DNA from: Natrialbaceae archaeon
Lineage (GTDB): Archaea; Halobacteriota; Halobacteria; Halobacteriales; Natrialbaceae
Length of the DNA: 64,000 nt
Direction: 5' to 3'
NCBI GenBank assembly: GCA_003559215.1
Contig: PWMF01000034.1
Location: 55,545-119,544 of the forward strand
A program made the position numbers and the translations under genes. The first letter of the stretch is position 1. Each line of letters starts with the position of its first letter. Below the pieces are notes generated by a model. It was not told the DNA's origin. It ran no database searches and worked only from the letters and a program-made list of their open reading frames with translations. Shown here piece by piece: positions 16,964 to 24,658 of the stretch.

Positions 16964-17821
16964 TCATCCGTTCCGCTTTCGCTCCTGTTCAGGGTGTTCG
17001 GAGACGAACACGCTGGTGTGATCCGGGATGTCCTCGGTTACCCATGAGTTGGCGCCGATACTGACATGATCGCCGACGGTGATCGCGCCCAGCACCTTCG
17101 TTCCGGCGCCGATCACGACGTTGTCGCCGATATCTGGATGGCGCTTGTACCCCTTCTTCAGGGCCTTCTCGTCGTCTTCTTCCTCCTCGAAGTGGAGCGC
17201 GCCCAGGGTAACGTCTTGGTAGAGCCGAACCCAGTCGCCGACCGTCGCCGTCTCGCCGATGACGACGCCGGTGCCATGGTCGACGAAGAAGTGATCGCCG
17301 ATCCGGGCGCCCGGATGGATGTCGATCCCGGTCACCGTCTTGGCGTACTCCGTGAGCTCCCTCGCGTACTCGGGAACGCCGGCGTCGTAGAGGCAGTGAG
17401 CGACCCGCTGGACCATAATTGCCTGCAGCCCGGGGTAGGACCGAACGATCTCGACGACCGACCGCGCGGCCGGGTCGCCCTTGTAGGCGGCTTCGACGTC
17501 CTTCTCGAGGGTTCGGCGCAGCTCCGGCAGCCGCTCGAGCACGTCGGTCGTTGTTCCGCTCGGATCCGGCCCCGAGTACGCTCGGATTCCAGCCTCGTAG
17601 TGTGACCCCAGCTCCGTGAGCGTGTTTCGAACCGCCGACTCGTCCTCGAGCAGCTTTCGAGCGTTCCAGCAGCCGGGAAACAGGAGTCGCCTGAGCAGGT
17701 TCAGCTCCGGTCGTCTCCTGTCCTGCGGAAACGGCGCCGCCGACTCCGGCCCGGTGGCGGCGTCGGTGTCGTACGTCTCAAGGAGACGCGCGGCGGCATC
17801 ACCCGTGTACTCGTATGCCAT
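16964..17821 (-). CDS. cysE: Serine O-acetyltransferase
   Basis: 285 residues from ATG 17819-17821 (MAYEYTGDAAARLLETY). A helical N-terminal half is followed by a left-handed beta-helix of hexapeptide repeats: GIDIHPGARIGDHFFVDHGTG, VVIGETATVG, then GDNVVIGAGTKVLG and GDHVSIGANSWV. HPGA plus VDHGTG is the serine acetyltransferase signature with the catalytic His. It makes O-acetylserine for cysteine synthesis. An insert of Glu/Asp between hexapeptide coils (near HFEEEEDDEK) is a haloarchaeal-type acidic loop. It lies between metF and folD, divergent from folD. Confidence 0.92.
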   Translation of the reverse strand: MAYEYTGDAAARLLETYDTDAATGPESAAPFPQDRRRPELNLLRRLLFPGCWNARKLLEDESAVRNTLTELGSHYEAGIRAYSGPDPSGTTTDVLERLPELRRTLEKDVEAAYKGDPAARSVVEIVRSYPGLQAIMVQRVAHCLYDAGVPEYARELTEYAKTVTGIDIHPGARIGDHFFVDHGTGVVIGETATVGDWVRLYQDVTLGALHFEEEEDDEKALKKGYKRHPDIGDNVVIGAGTKVLGAITVGDHVSIGANSWVTEDIPDHTSVFVSEHPEQERKRNG

Positions 17822-17916
17822 GGTCGGATACTCGAACGGAGCGACCAAAGGTTTTCCACCCGCTCGAGACTCGGAGGCGGCGAACCCTACAAGCCGTCGG
17901 TCGACGTACGTCGGGT

Positions 17917-18783
17917 GTGTCGACGGAACTCCTTCGCGGCGAGCCGGTCGCGGCGCCGATCCACGAGCGCGTCGCCGAGCGGGTCCAAACCCTTCGGGAG
18001 GAGGGGACGATGCCGACACTCGCCACGGTGCTGATGAGCGACGATTCGGCCGACGAGTGCTTCGTGGAGCTGAAACACGAGACCTGTGCCGATGTCGGGA
18101 TTGCCACCCGCGACGTTCGACTCGAGCCCGACGCGCCCGCCGAACGGCTGTACCGGGAGGTCGAACGACTGGGCGAGACTTCGGCCGTCGACGCCGTCTT
18201 CGTCCAGGTTCCCCTACCCGACGGCGTTTCGCTGACGGGGGTCAGACGGCGACTCGAGCCGACGAAGGACGTCGACTGCCTCCACCCCGAGAACGTGGGA
18301 CGGCTCGTCGCCGGCGAGCCGTGGTTCGTTCCGGCGACGACGGCCGCGGTGTGTCGGCTGCTCTCGGCGTACGACGTTCCGGTGCCGGGAGCCGACGTCG
18401 TCGTCGTCGGTCGGTCCGACGTGATCGGCAAGCCGCTGGCGAACCGACTACTGTGGGACCAGTCGGGCGGCAACGCGACCGTCACGGTCTGTCACTCGAG
18501 GACGACCGGCCTCGCCGCGTACACTCGCCGAGCCGATATCGTCGTCACCGCCGCCGGGGCTCCGGGGCTGGTAGACGGGTCGATGCTCACGCGAGGAACC
18601 GTCGTCGTCGACGTCAGCGCGAACCGACGACCGGACGGCGGGGTCGTCGGCGACGTGGTGTTCGAGAGCGCGGCGGAAAAAGCGAGCGCAATCACGCCCG
18701 TTCCCGGCGGCGTCGGTCCGGTGACGCTCGCGGCCCTCGTCGAGAACGTCGTTCGGGCCGCGACGCGGTGCAACGGGGATTGA
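17917..18783 (+). CDS. folD: Divergent FolD: methylene-THF dehydrogenase / methenyl-THF cyclohydrolase
   Basis: 288 residues from GTG 17917. The frame is open 34 codons upstream but overlaps the divergent cysE start. FolD landmarks: FVELKHETCADVGI (catalytic Lys kept), QVPLPDGV, KDVDCLHPENVGRL, GADVVVVGRSDVIGKPLANRLL (NADP site) and TPVPGGVGPVTLAAL. Several positions differ from canonical FolD: the Tyr of Y-x3-K is Phe, VDG is VDC, and PCTP is PATT. It would oxidise methylene-THF to methenyl- and 10-formyl-THF, linking MetF and the dimethylglycine dehydrogenase to Fhs. The substitutions leave the balance of its two activities uncertain. Confidence 0.88.
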   Translation: MSTELLRGEPVAAPIHERVAERVQTLREEGTMPTLATVLMSDDSADECFVELKHETCADVGIATRDVRLEPDAPAERLYREVERLGETSAVDAVFVQVPLPDGVSLTGVRRRLEPTKDVDCLHPENVGRLVAGEPWFVPATTAAVCRLLSAYDVPVPGADVVVVGRSDVIGKPLANRLLWDQSGGNATVTVCHSRTTGLAAYTRRADIVVTAAGAPGLVDGSMLTRGTVVVDVSANRRPDGGVVGDVVFESAAEKASAITPVPGGVGPVTLAALVENVVRAATRCNGD

Positions 18784-18792
18784 TCCGCGAGG

Positions 18793-18963
18793 CTAGCGGT
18801 TCGTCTTCTCGTGCTCTCGCTCCGCTCCGATCCGGCCTCGCGGCCCGAGCAGCCGTTCGATCCTCTTCATCAGGCTGTCGGGAGCTTCGAACGCCGTGGG
18901 CGTTCCCGGGAGATAGTAGTCGATGCCGTACTGGTCATCCGAGTCGATGCCGTTATTCCTCAT
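18793..18963 (-). CDS. Possible small protein, 56 aa
   Basis: ATG at 18961-18963 opens 56 codons ending TAG at 18793-18795. The peptide begins MRNNGIDSDDQYGIDYYLPG and has a basic, helix-prone second half (SLMKRIERLLG) ending RERHEKTNR. No family is recognised. It ends 10 nt from the folD stop (convergent), and AT-rich sequence about 18985-19015 could serve as its promoter. Coding bias is weaker than in neighbours. Confidence 0.45.
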   Translation of the reverse strand: MRNNGIDSDDQYGIDYYLPGTPTAFEAPDSLMKRIERLLGPRGRIGAEREHEKTNR

Positions 18964-19284
18964 ACTCGACAGTCGTGGCTCGACCGGATTAAAAATTGGG
19001 TATTACACATAATCCGGTGGAAAAGGCGAGAGTATCGAGATTATCTCGAGTTATCCCGAGGTGTTCGTCTATACACCACAGAACACTGAAAGACGTAAAC
19101 ACGAGAACCGGCGGGGTGCCCGAAATCGGCGGACACGGTCGTACCACGCGACGATTCGAGGCCCACGTCGAGTGACGCGGCCCGCCCCTCGCGTTCGCCG
19201 GCTTTCGGTCGTGTGAGGCGAATCCGCACCGTTCGGTGCAGCCAACAGGTATTTGTACGGTCGAGTGTTGCTCCCAGGAAAACG
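18964..19284. other. Non-coding spacer before the membrane protein gene
   Basis: About 320 nt. The first 80 nt are AT-rich (18985-19075) and the rest is GC-rich without a convincing gene on either strand. GGTATTTGTACGG near 19247-19259 is a weak TATA candidate for the downstream gene. Nothing else recognised. Confidence 0.4.
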
Positions 19285-19740
19285 GTGCTTGACGTGTTCC
19301 CGACAGTTCATCGGTCCGATCGGCGGTTGCTCGCCGTCTCGTTCGCCCTCTTCGCCGGTGCCGGCGCGGCGACCGCCGCGGGCGTGGGTCCCGCGATGAC
19401 CGCCGGCGCGACCGCGCTCGCGGTCGGCGGCGTCTACTGCGTCGCGCTGTACGCCAATCGGGTCTCCCGGCCGACGCTGGCTCGGCTCTCGCTCGGGCTC
19501 TGGGTCGCCTTCCTCGGCGTCGCGGGACTGCACCTCGTCGGCCTCGAGACCGTCGCGGCGGCCACACCCGGGTCGACGGCGGCGGGCGTCCACTCGCTGT
19601 CGGCGCTGACCTGGGCCTCGCTGCTGTTGCCCTGCTCGACGACGGTCTTTCTCGGCTTTCGGGAGTACGCGAGTTCGGGTGCCGACGTTTCCGAGGAGCA
19701 GGCCCTCGAGGGCGAGACCTCCGACTACTCCGCCCGGTAA
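19285..19740 (+). CDS. Four-helix membrane protein, 151 aa
   Basis: The GTG at 19285 gives MLDVFPTVHRSDRRLL. The upstream frame to 19213 reads like non-coding sequence. Four hydrophobic segments follow (starting near LLAVSFALFAG, GATALAVGGVYCVALYA, LSLGLWVAFLGVAGL and ALTWASLLLPCSTTVFLGF), ending in an acidic tail. The 3' end overlaps the convergent O-methyltransferase stop by 16 nt. Family not recognised; no enzyme motif. Confidence 0.7.
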   Translation: MLDVFPTVHRSDRRLLAVSFALFAGAGAATAAGVGPAMTAGATALAVGGVYCVALYANRVSRPTLARLSLGLWVAFLGVAGLHLVGLETVAAATPGSTAAGVHSLSALTWASLLLPCSTTVFLGFREYASSGADVSEEQALEGETSDYSAR

Positions 19741-20417
19741 CTGACGGCGATCCCCTCGCCCAACGGGAGGACGACCGTCTCGAAGGCCCGGTCGCCAGTC
19801 ACGCGCTCGAGGTACGCCGCGATCCCGCGGGTGTGCTCGTTGGCCGAATCAGGGATCGTCCACTCCCCCTCTCGCTCCGCCTCGCGCTCGACGACCTCGA
19901 GCAGCGTCTCGAACTCGATCGGGCCCGCGGTGATCGCGTTGTCCGCGACGACGACGCCGCCGACGGGGATCTTCGGGCGGACGGCCTCGAAGGCGTCGAC
20001 GTAGCGGTGTTTCTGATGGTCGATCAACGCGACGTCGAACGGCCCCGCGTACTCCTCGATCGTCTCGAGGGCGTCGCCGAGCTCGTAGCGCGCGCGGTCG
20101 TCGTACCCGCCCGCGGCCATGTACTCGCGGGCCAGCTCGAGTTCGTCCTCGTCGACCTCGGTGAGGACGATCTCGCCCGTTTCCGGGAGCGCGTCGGCGA
20201 ACCAGTACGCCGAGTAGCCGTAGCCCGACCCGAACTCGAAGACCCGTTCGGCGCCGACGACGCGGGCGAGAAATCGCAGGAATCCGCCCACCTCGGGGCC
20301 GACATGAGGAAAGTCGGCCGAGTCGGCGTACTCGTCCATCTCGCGCAAGGTCTCGTCGGGCTCGGGACCGACCGCACGAACGAACCGCGCCATCTCCTCG
20401 CTGAGGACGTCCGTCAT
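19725..20417 (-). CDS. SAM-dependent O-methyltransferase (family 3, catechol/caffeoyl-CoA type)
   Basis: 230 residues from ATG 20415-20417. The SAM-binding loop is VFEFGSGYGYSAYWFA (about 60-75), followed by an acidic strand end TEVDEDELELA and ALIDHQKHRYVDAFE. This layout matches small class I O-methyltransferases, which methylate hydroxyls of aromatic compounds using a divalent metal. Substrate unknown. A homocysteine/SAM role links only loosely to the C1 genes nearby. It is downstream of the M20 hydrolase on the same strand with 44 nt between. Confidence 0.85.
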   Translation of the reverse strand: MTDVLSEEMARFVRAVGPEPDETLREMDEYADSADFPHVGPEVGGFLRFLARVVGAERVFEFGSGYGYSAYWFADALPETGEIVLTEVDEDELELAREYMAAGGYDDRARYELGDALETIEEYAGPFDVALIDHQKHRYVDAFEAVRPKIPVGGVVVADNAITAGPIEFETLLEVVEREAEREGEWTIPDSANEHTRGIAAYLERVTGDRAFETVVLPLGEGIAVSYRAE

Positions 20418-20461
20418 ATCCCCTCTTGCGGGAGGGCCCACCAAAGCGTTCGGGGATCCGG

Positions 20462-21727
20462 TTAGCCCTCGTCGGCGCCCGCGAGCTCCGCGAGCGCTCC
20501 CGCGAGTACCCGCGTCGCCGTCGCACAGTCCTCCCAGTCGGTCCACTCGAGGGGCGTGTGCGAGAGTCCGTCCCGCGAGGGAGCGAACAGCATCCCCGCG
20601 TCGGTGACCCGCGAGACCCGCATCGCGTCGTGGGCCGCCCCCGAATGCATCGCGAGGGTGTCGATCTCCGCCTCGGCGCCGGCCCGCTCGAGCGCGTCCC
20701 GACACCGCCGGTCCATCGGGGCCGGCTCGACGTCGATCTCGCGCTCGAAGCGCGTCTCGACGCCCCGTTCGGCCTCGAGTCGCTCGAGGGTCGCCGTCGC
20801 CTCCTCGACGATCGCCTCCATGGTTTCGTACTCGACGTCTCGCACGTCGACGCCGAGTTCGACCGCGCCGGGGACGACGTTCGTCGCGTTCGGCCGAACG
20901 CGGCTCTTGCCGACGGTCGCGACCGCCGTTCCCTCGCCGGCCTCGGCGCGGTCTCGCCCCGTCGACTCGAGTTCGAGCACGAACTCGCTGGCCGCCGCGA
21001 GGGCGTCCGTTCGCTCGTCCATCCCCGTCGTCCCGGCGTGGTTCGCCTCGCCCTCGACCTCGATGGTGGCGTGGGCGATTCCGGTGATCGTCGTCACGAC
21101 CCCGACCGGAACCCCACGGTTCTCGAGACGGGTATCCTGCTCGACGTGAAGCTCGAGGAAGGCGTCCCACGCGCCCACGTCGAGGGCCCCCTCGCCACGG
21201 TAGCCGATCGACTCGAGGGCCGCCTCGACCGTGACCCCCTCGTCGTCGGTTACGGCCAGCGCGTCGTCGACGCTCCGGCGTCCGGTCGCGACCGACGAGC
21301 CGAACATTCCCCCGCCGAAGCGGGTTCCCTCCTCCTCGGTGAAGCAAACGACGACGATCGGGCGCTCGAGGTCCTCTGCACGCGCCGATTCCTGTACCGT
21401 CCGGACCGCCTCGAGCGCACCGTAGGTGCCCAGCGGCCCGTCGAAGATCCCGCCCTCGGGGACCGAGTCGAGGTGGCTGCCGGCTGCGACGGGCGCGGCC
21501 TCGGGGTCGGCGTTCTCGGGCACCCAGGTCGCCGCGAGGTTGCCGACGGCGTCGATCTCGACCTCGAGCCCTGCTGCTTCACAGCGGTCGACGAACCGGT
21601 CTCGTGCCTCCCGGTTCGCGTCCGTGCCAGCGAGGACGGTTCGTCCTCGTCCCGTCTCGGCGTCGATCGCCCCGAACGCCGCGTTCTCCTCGATATCCCG
21701 TCGGAGTCGCTGCTGGTTGACGTCCAT
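20462..21727 (-). CDS. M20-family Zn amidohydrolase (N-carbamoyl-amino-acid / allantoate type)
   Basis: 421 residues from ATG 21725-21727. The metal site motifs are in order: AGSHLDSVPEGGIFDG (His and bridging Asp), CFTEEEGTRFGGGMFGS (Glu pair) and LELHVEQ (His). SGAAHDAM near residue 365 and SRDGLSHTPLEW supply the remaining metal ligand region. The dimerisation domain insert sits at about 215-325. Relatives hydrolyse N-carbamoyl-L-amino acids, allantoate or ureidoglycine/ureidoglycolate. The sequence does not separate these. It would act in the cytoplasm in nitrogen salvage. Confidence 0.88.
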   Translation of the reverse strand: MDVNQQRLRRDIEENAAFGAIDAETGRGRTVLAGTDANREARDRFVDRCEAAGLEVEIDAVGNLAATWVPENADPEAAPVAAGSHLDSVPEGGIFDGPLGTYGALEAVRTVQESARAEDLERPIVVVCFTEEEGTRFGGGMFGSSVATGRRSVDDALAVTDDEGVTVEAALESIGYRGEGALDVGAWDAFLELHVEQDTRLENRGVPVGVVTTITGIAHATIEVEGEANHAGTTGMDERTDALAAASEFVLELESTGRDRAEAGEGTAVATVGKSRVRPNATNVVPGAVELGVDVRDVEYETMEAIVEEATATLERLEAERGVETRFEREIDVEPAPMDRRCRDALERAGAEAEIDTLAMHSGAAHDAMRVSRVTDAGMLFAPSRDGLSHTPLEWTDWEDCATATRVLAGALAELAGADEG

Positions 21728-21817
21728 GCGTCGCCGTTTTTCCCGGCGGGACGAGACGGTTTCGCTCTCTCCGGGACGGGATATTTTTTGTCGCTCGGGA
21801 CCGTCGGTTCGACCGAT

Positions 21818-22285
21818 ATGAGCGACGACCACCCGCTCGCGAACGCCGTCGACAACCTGGTGTACGAACCGGTACAGGTCCACGACCGCGGCATCGACCT
21901 GACGGTGAGCGCGATCTACGAGGTCGCCGCCCCGGGGAGCCTCGACTTCGGCGGCGACGAGCTCGCCGACGCCGACCTCGAGCCCGTCGAAACCGCAAAG
22001 CGCGACCCCGACGACGAGTACGGCTGGTGGAATCTCGAGGGCGGCCAGTACGTCGTCCAGCACAACGAGTTCCTCACCGACCTCGAGGAGCCGCTTCTCC
22101 TCCAGCCCAACAACGAGCTGCTGGCTCGCGGGGGCTCGCATCCGACCGTCCAGGTTGATTCTCACCTCCCGCTGCTCCCGCTTTCGGTCCCCGACGGCGG
22201 GCTCGAGATAAAGGAGAACGCTCGCGTCTCGACGCTCGCCCCCGTCGGCGCCGAGCTCGAGGGCGGCGGGATCGAAGAGCCCTAG
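21818..22285 (+). CDS. dCTP deaminase / dUTPase-superfamily protein
   Basis: 155 residues from ATG 21818. The trimeric dUTPase-like fold is suggested by the order IDLTVSAIYEV (strand), EGGQYVVQHNEFL and LQPNNELLARGGSHPTVQVD, resembling dCTP deaminases of haloarchaea. The clear dCTP deaminase Ser-Arg-Ser motif is not evident, so it may be a deaminase-like or dUTPase-like member. It starts 90 nt from the divergent M20 hydrolase start with an AT-rich word ATATTTTTTG at 21781-21790. Confidence 0.65.
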   Translation: MSDDHPLANAVDNLVYEPVQVHDRGIDLTVSAIYEVAAPGSLDFGGDELADADLEPVETAKRDPDDEYGWWNLEGGQYVVQHNEFLTDLEEPLLLQPNNELLARGGSHPTVQVDSHLPLLPLSVPDGGLEIKENARVSTLAPVGAELEGGGIEEP

Positions 22286-22368
22286 GACGCTCGCCCCCCC
22301 CGTCGCGGAGTCGACTGTGGCGGGGGTTCAGCCGCAAAACACTTGCTCCGGTCTGAGATATATCGGCC

Positions 22369-22878
22369 GTGAAACGACGGACGGCCCTCGGTTGCCTCTC
22401 GGCCGGACTCGCCAGCACTGTCGCCGGCTGCGCCGCCGGCTTCCGCAGTTCGGACGAGGACGTCCGTCTGGGTCGCATCGTTCTCACGAACCAGACTTGA
22501 CGGGAGCGGACAGCTCGCATCGACGTCTATCGGGACGACGATCGGATCGTCTCGGCGACCGAGACGGTAGCGGCCTACGAGGACGACGAGGGTGTCGTTC
22601 CGGGGACGGACGCCGACTGCGGCTGGCCATCGGAGCCCGGCCGGTACCGCGTCGACGTTCGGTTCGACGGCCACGAGACCGAGTCGATCCGAGTGTTCGA
22701 GACCGACTCGGCCAGAGACGGGGAGCGATCGGACGACCGCGACGACGGTCGAGCGGCCGACTGTTACGCCGCGGTCGCCGACCTGTTGCCGTACGACGAG
22801 ACGAGAACGTGGTTCGCGCGGTGTCGCTCGACGACCTCCGATCCGGACGCGGATGTCTGTGGCCTCGAGGGTTGGTGA
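22369..22878 (+). pseudogene. Lipoprotein gene broken by an in-frame TGA
   Basis: GTG 22369 opens a lipoprotein signal, KRRTALGCLSAGLASTVAGC with lipobox Cys21. TGA at 22498-22500 (codon 44) interrupts it. The same frame then continues 125 further codons with haloarchaeal codon bias and plausible protein (RIDVYRDDDRIV, GRYRVDVRFDGHETESIRVF) to TGA 22876-22878. Total would be about 169 residues. A nonsense mutation in an otherwise intact frame is the simplest reading. Readthrough or sequencing error are alternatives. Function unknown; surface lipoprotein with beta-rich body. Confidence 0.7.
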
Positions 22879-23487
22879 CGATCCCTCCGAGACGAACCAC
22901 ACCGCCGGGTATCCAACCGGAATACCGCGAAAGCCCTGCTCGACGACTGCGACTCGTTGCGCGCTTCCCTCACTCCGTTCGATTCAGGCGGACTATGTAT
23001 TACCGTAGTTTGTCCCCTCCTCGCCGCGATGGCGCGCGCTGTCGACTGGCCGAACGTCAGTGAGGGCGGTCGACGACATTGCGCGAGGGATGAGCGAACG
23101 ACGTGAGCGAATCGGCTGGGGAGGGAGTGGCGATCCCGTGTGTTCGTGCGAGCAGGACTGCTACCGTCGTAACTACCGCGAAAGCCCCTGGACCGCTCGA
23201 GGACTGCGGCTCGCTCCCTGAGCGGCCCAGCCTCTTTCAGTCCCACCCCGCGGTGGTTGGCCAGTACTGCAGACTCGAGGACGGACGGTCCACACGCCGG
23301 TCTACGTAACGAATCGGAGTCGCGTGCGAACGCGACCCTGGCGACGCTGTCACCCCGTTTCGGCCGGAAGCCCCTCGAGATCGACCGCGCTGGACGGAGT
23401 GACGGAGACCCCGACCTCGGGCGCTCCGAGCGGCCGTCGACGTTTCTCTCGAGCATCGCCAACCGGCCGTCGGTCGACGGGACGTCG
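22879..23487. other. 600-bp non-coding region between a lipoprotein pseudogene and the EamA gene
   Basis: No gene is supported on either strand. Apart from the direct-repeat element (22923-23222), the remainder is GC-rich sequence with scattered stops. It may be decayed coding DNA adjoining the broken lipoprotein gene. Confidence 0.45.
22923..23222. repeat. Pair of imperfect direct repeats in a non-coding region
   Basis: TACCGCGAAAGCCC occurs at 22923-22936 and again at 23174-23187. Similarity continues downstream (CTCGACGACTGCGACTCG versus CTCGAGGACTGCGGCTCG), making repeats of about 50 nt. Between them is partly inverted sequence (GCGCTTCCCTCACTCCGTTCG versus GCGCGAGGGATGAGCGAACG). The look is that of a dispersed haloarchaeal palindromic element, not a coding remnant. 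Confidence 0.55.
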
Positions 23488-24525
23488 TCAGTCGTCCGCA
23501 GTCGGGAGTCCGTTGGAGTTCCGGTCGTAATCGTCGACCTCCGGTTCGGGGGGCATGCAGGCGTACTCGTTCCCGCCGATCCGTATCGAGCTCGGCTCGA
23601 GGGGAACGTGAGCGCGCCGAGACTGTTGAATCCCCCGGATGAAGCGCCAGAGCGGACGGATCTGGAAGAGCGCGAAGCCGGCGAGGATCAGCGCGAATCC
23701 GGCCGTCATCGTGGCCGTAATCGGCTCGCCCAGCAGGGCCGCGCCGAAGACAGCCGCGACGATCGGCGTCGCGTAGCTGACCAGCCCGGAGTTGGTCGCG
23801 CCGATCCGGTCGAGCAGCGTGAAGTACACCAAGAACCCCCCAACGGTGGAGACGAGCCCGAGGTAGGCCACCGCCGCGAGAGCCGTGGTGGTCCACTCGA
23901 GGCCGAGCGCGGACTCCGCGGGGTGGAGCAGGCTTGTCGCGTGCAGCGTCGCCGCGCCGACCAGCATCGCCCAGGCCTGCAGCGAGACGAGCGGGAGTGT
24001 CCGCGTGAACCGCTGGGTGAGTACGGAGCCGAGCGCGAACGAGAGGGCCGCGCCGAGCAGGAGCACAACGCCGATCAGCCGGCCGCCGAAGGAACCTCCG
24101 GCGGTGGCGATGGCGACGACGCCGGTCAGGCCGACGAGCAAGCCGAGGACGTCGGTCGCTCGGATGCGCTGGTTCGGGAGCAGTTTGAGCGCGAGCGCGG
24201 GGGTGACGATCGGCGCGACGCTCAACACAATCGCCGCGACGGCGCTTGTCACGTAGCTCTGGCCGAGAAACAGCAACGCGAAGTGAACGCCCACGAGGAG
24301 CACGCCCGTCGTGAGGACGAGGCCGAGGTCGTCGCGCGTTTGTGGGCGCCATTGGGCGCCGCTAGCAATGATTAGCGCGAAGAAAGCGAGCGCGGCGACG
24401 TCGAAGCGAAGTGCTGCGAACAGCACCGGGGGAAGCGACTCTAGCCCGATCTCGATCGCGGTGAATCCGGATCCCCAGACGACAGCGAGCGTCCCAAACA
24501 GTGTGATATCTCGTCCATTTTTCAT
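23488..24525 (-). CDS. EamA-family (DMT superfamily) transporter
   Basis: 345 residues with ten predicted helices arranged as two five-helix EamA repeats (first begins ITLFGTLAVVWGSGFTAIEIGL, second begins LIGVVLLLGAALSFALGSVL; both contain conserved Gly/Pro patterns, such as APIVTPALALKLL and TPIVAAVFGAALLGEPIT). A hydrophilic tail of about 50 residues, rich in Asp/Glu/Pro, follows the last helix. Such proteins export metabolites or amino acids. The substrate cannot be inferred. The start at 24525 gives MKNGRDITLFG, preceded by an AT-rich promoter-like region. Confidence 0.88.
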   Translation of the reverse strand: MKNGRDITLFGTLAVVWGSGFTAIEIGLESLPPVLFAALRFDVAALAFFALIIASGAQWRPQTRDDLGLVLTTGVLLVGVHFALLFLGQSYVTSAVAAIVLSVAPIVTPALALKLLPNQRIRATDVLGLLVGLTGVVAIATAGGSFGGRLIGVVLLLGAALSFALGSVLTQRFTRTLPLVSLQAWAMLVGAATLHATSLLHPAESALGLEWTTTALAAVAYLGLVSTVGGFLVYFTLLDRIGATNSGLVSYATPIVAAVFGAALLGEPITATMTAGFALILAGFALFQIRPLWRFIRGIQQSRRAHVPLEPSSIRIGGNEYACMPPEPEVDDYDRNSNGLPTADD

Positions 24526-24658
24526 TCTTGCCTCGCGCCCTGCAGTAGGAAAGGCGACGTACTAGATTCGAGATACTAAAATAAACGACTTTCGAGAACC
24601 GTGATATCGAATCACACCGAAACGGAGTCCTCGAGACGGCCTCGCCGCGGGACAGCGG

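Noticed and set aside
18964..19284. tRNA or small RNA gene
   Set aside because: No cloverleaf or conserved T-arm sequence was found in this or other spacers.
22498..22500. TGA as selenocysteine codon
   Set aside because: Haloarchaea are not known to make selenoproteins and the sequence around it does not suggest a redox site. Nonsense mutation is simpler.
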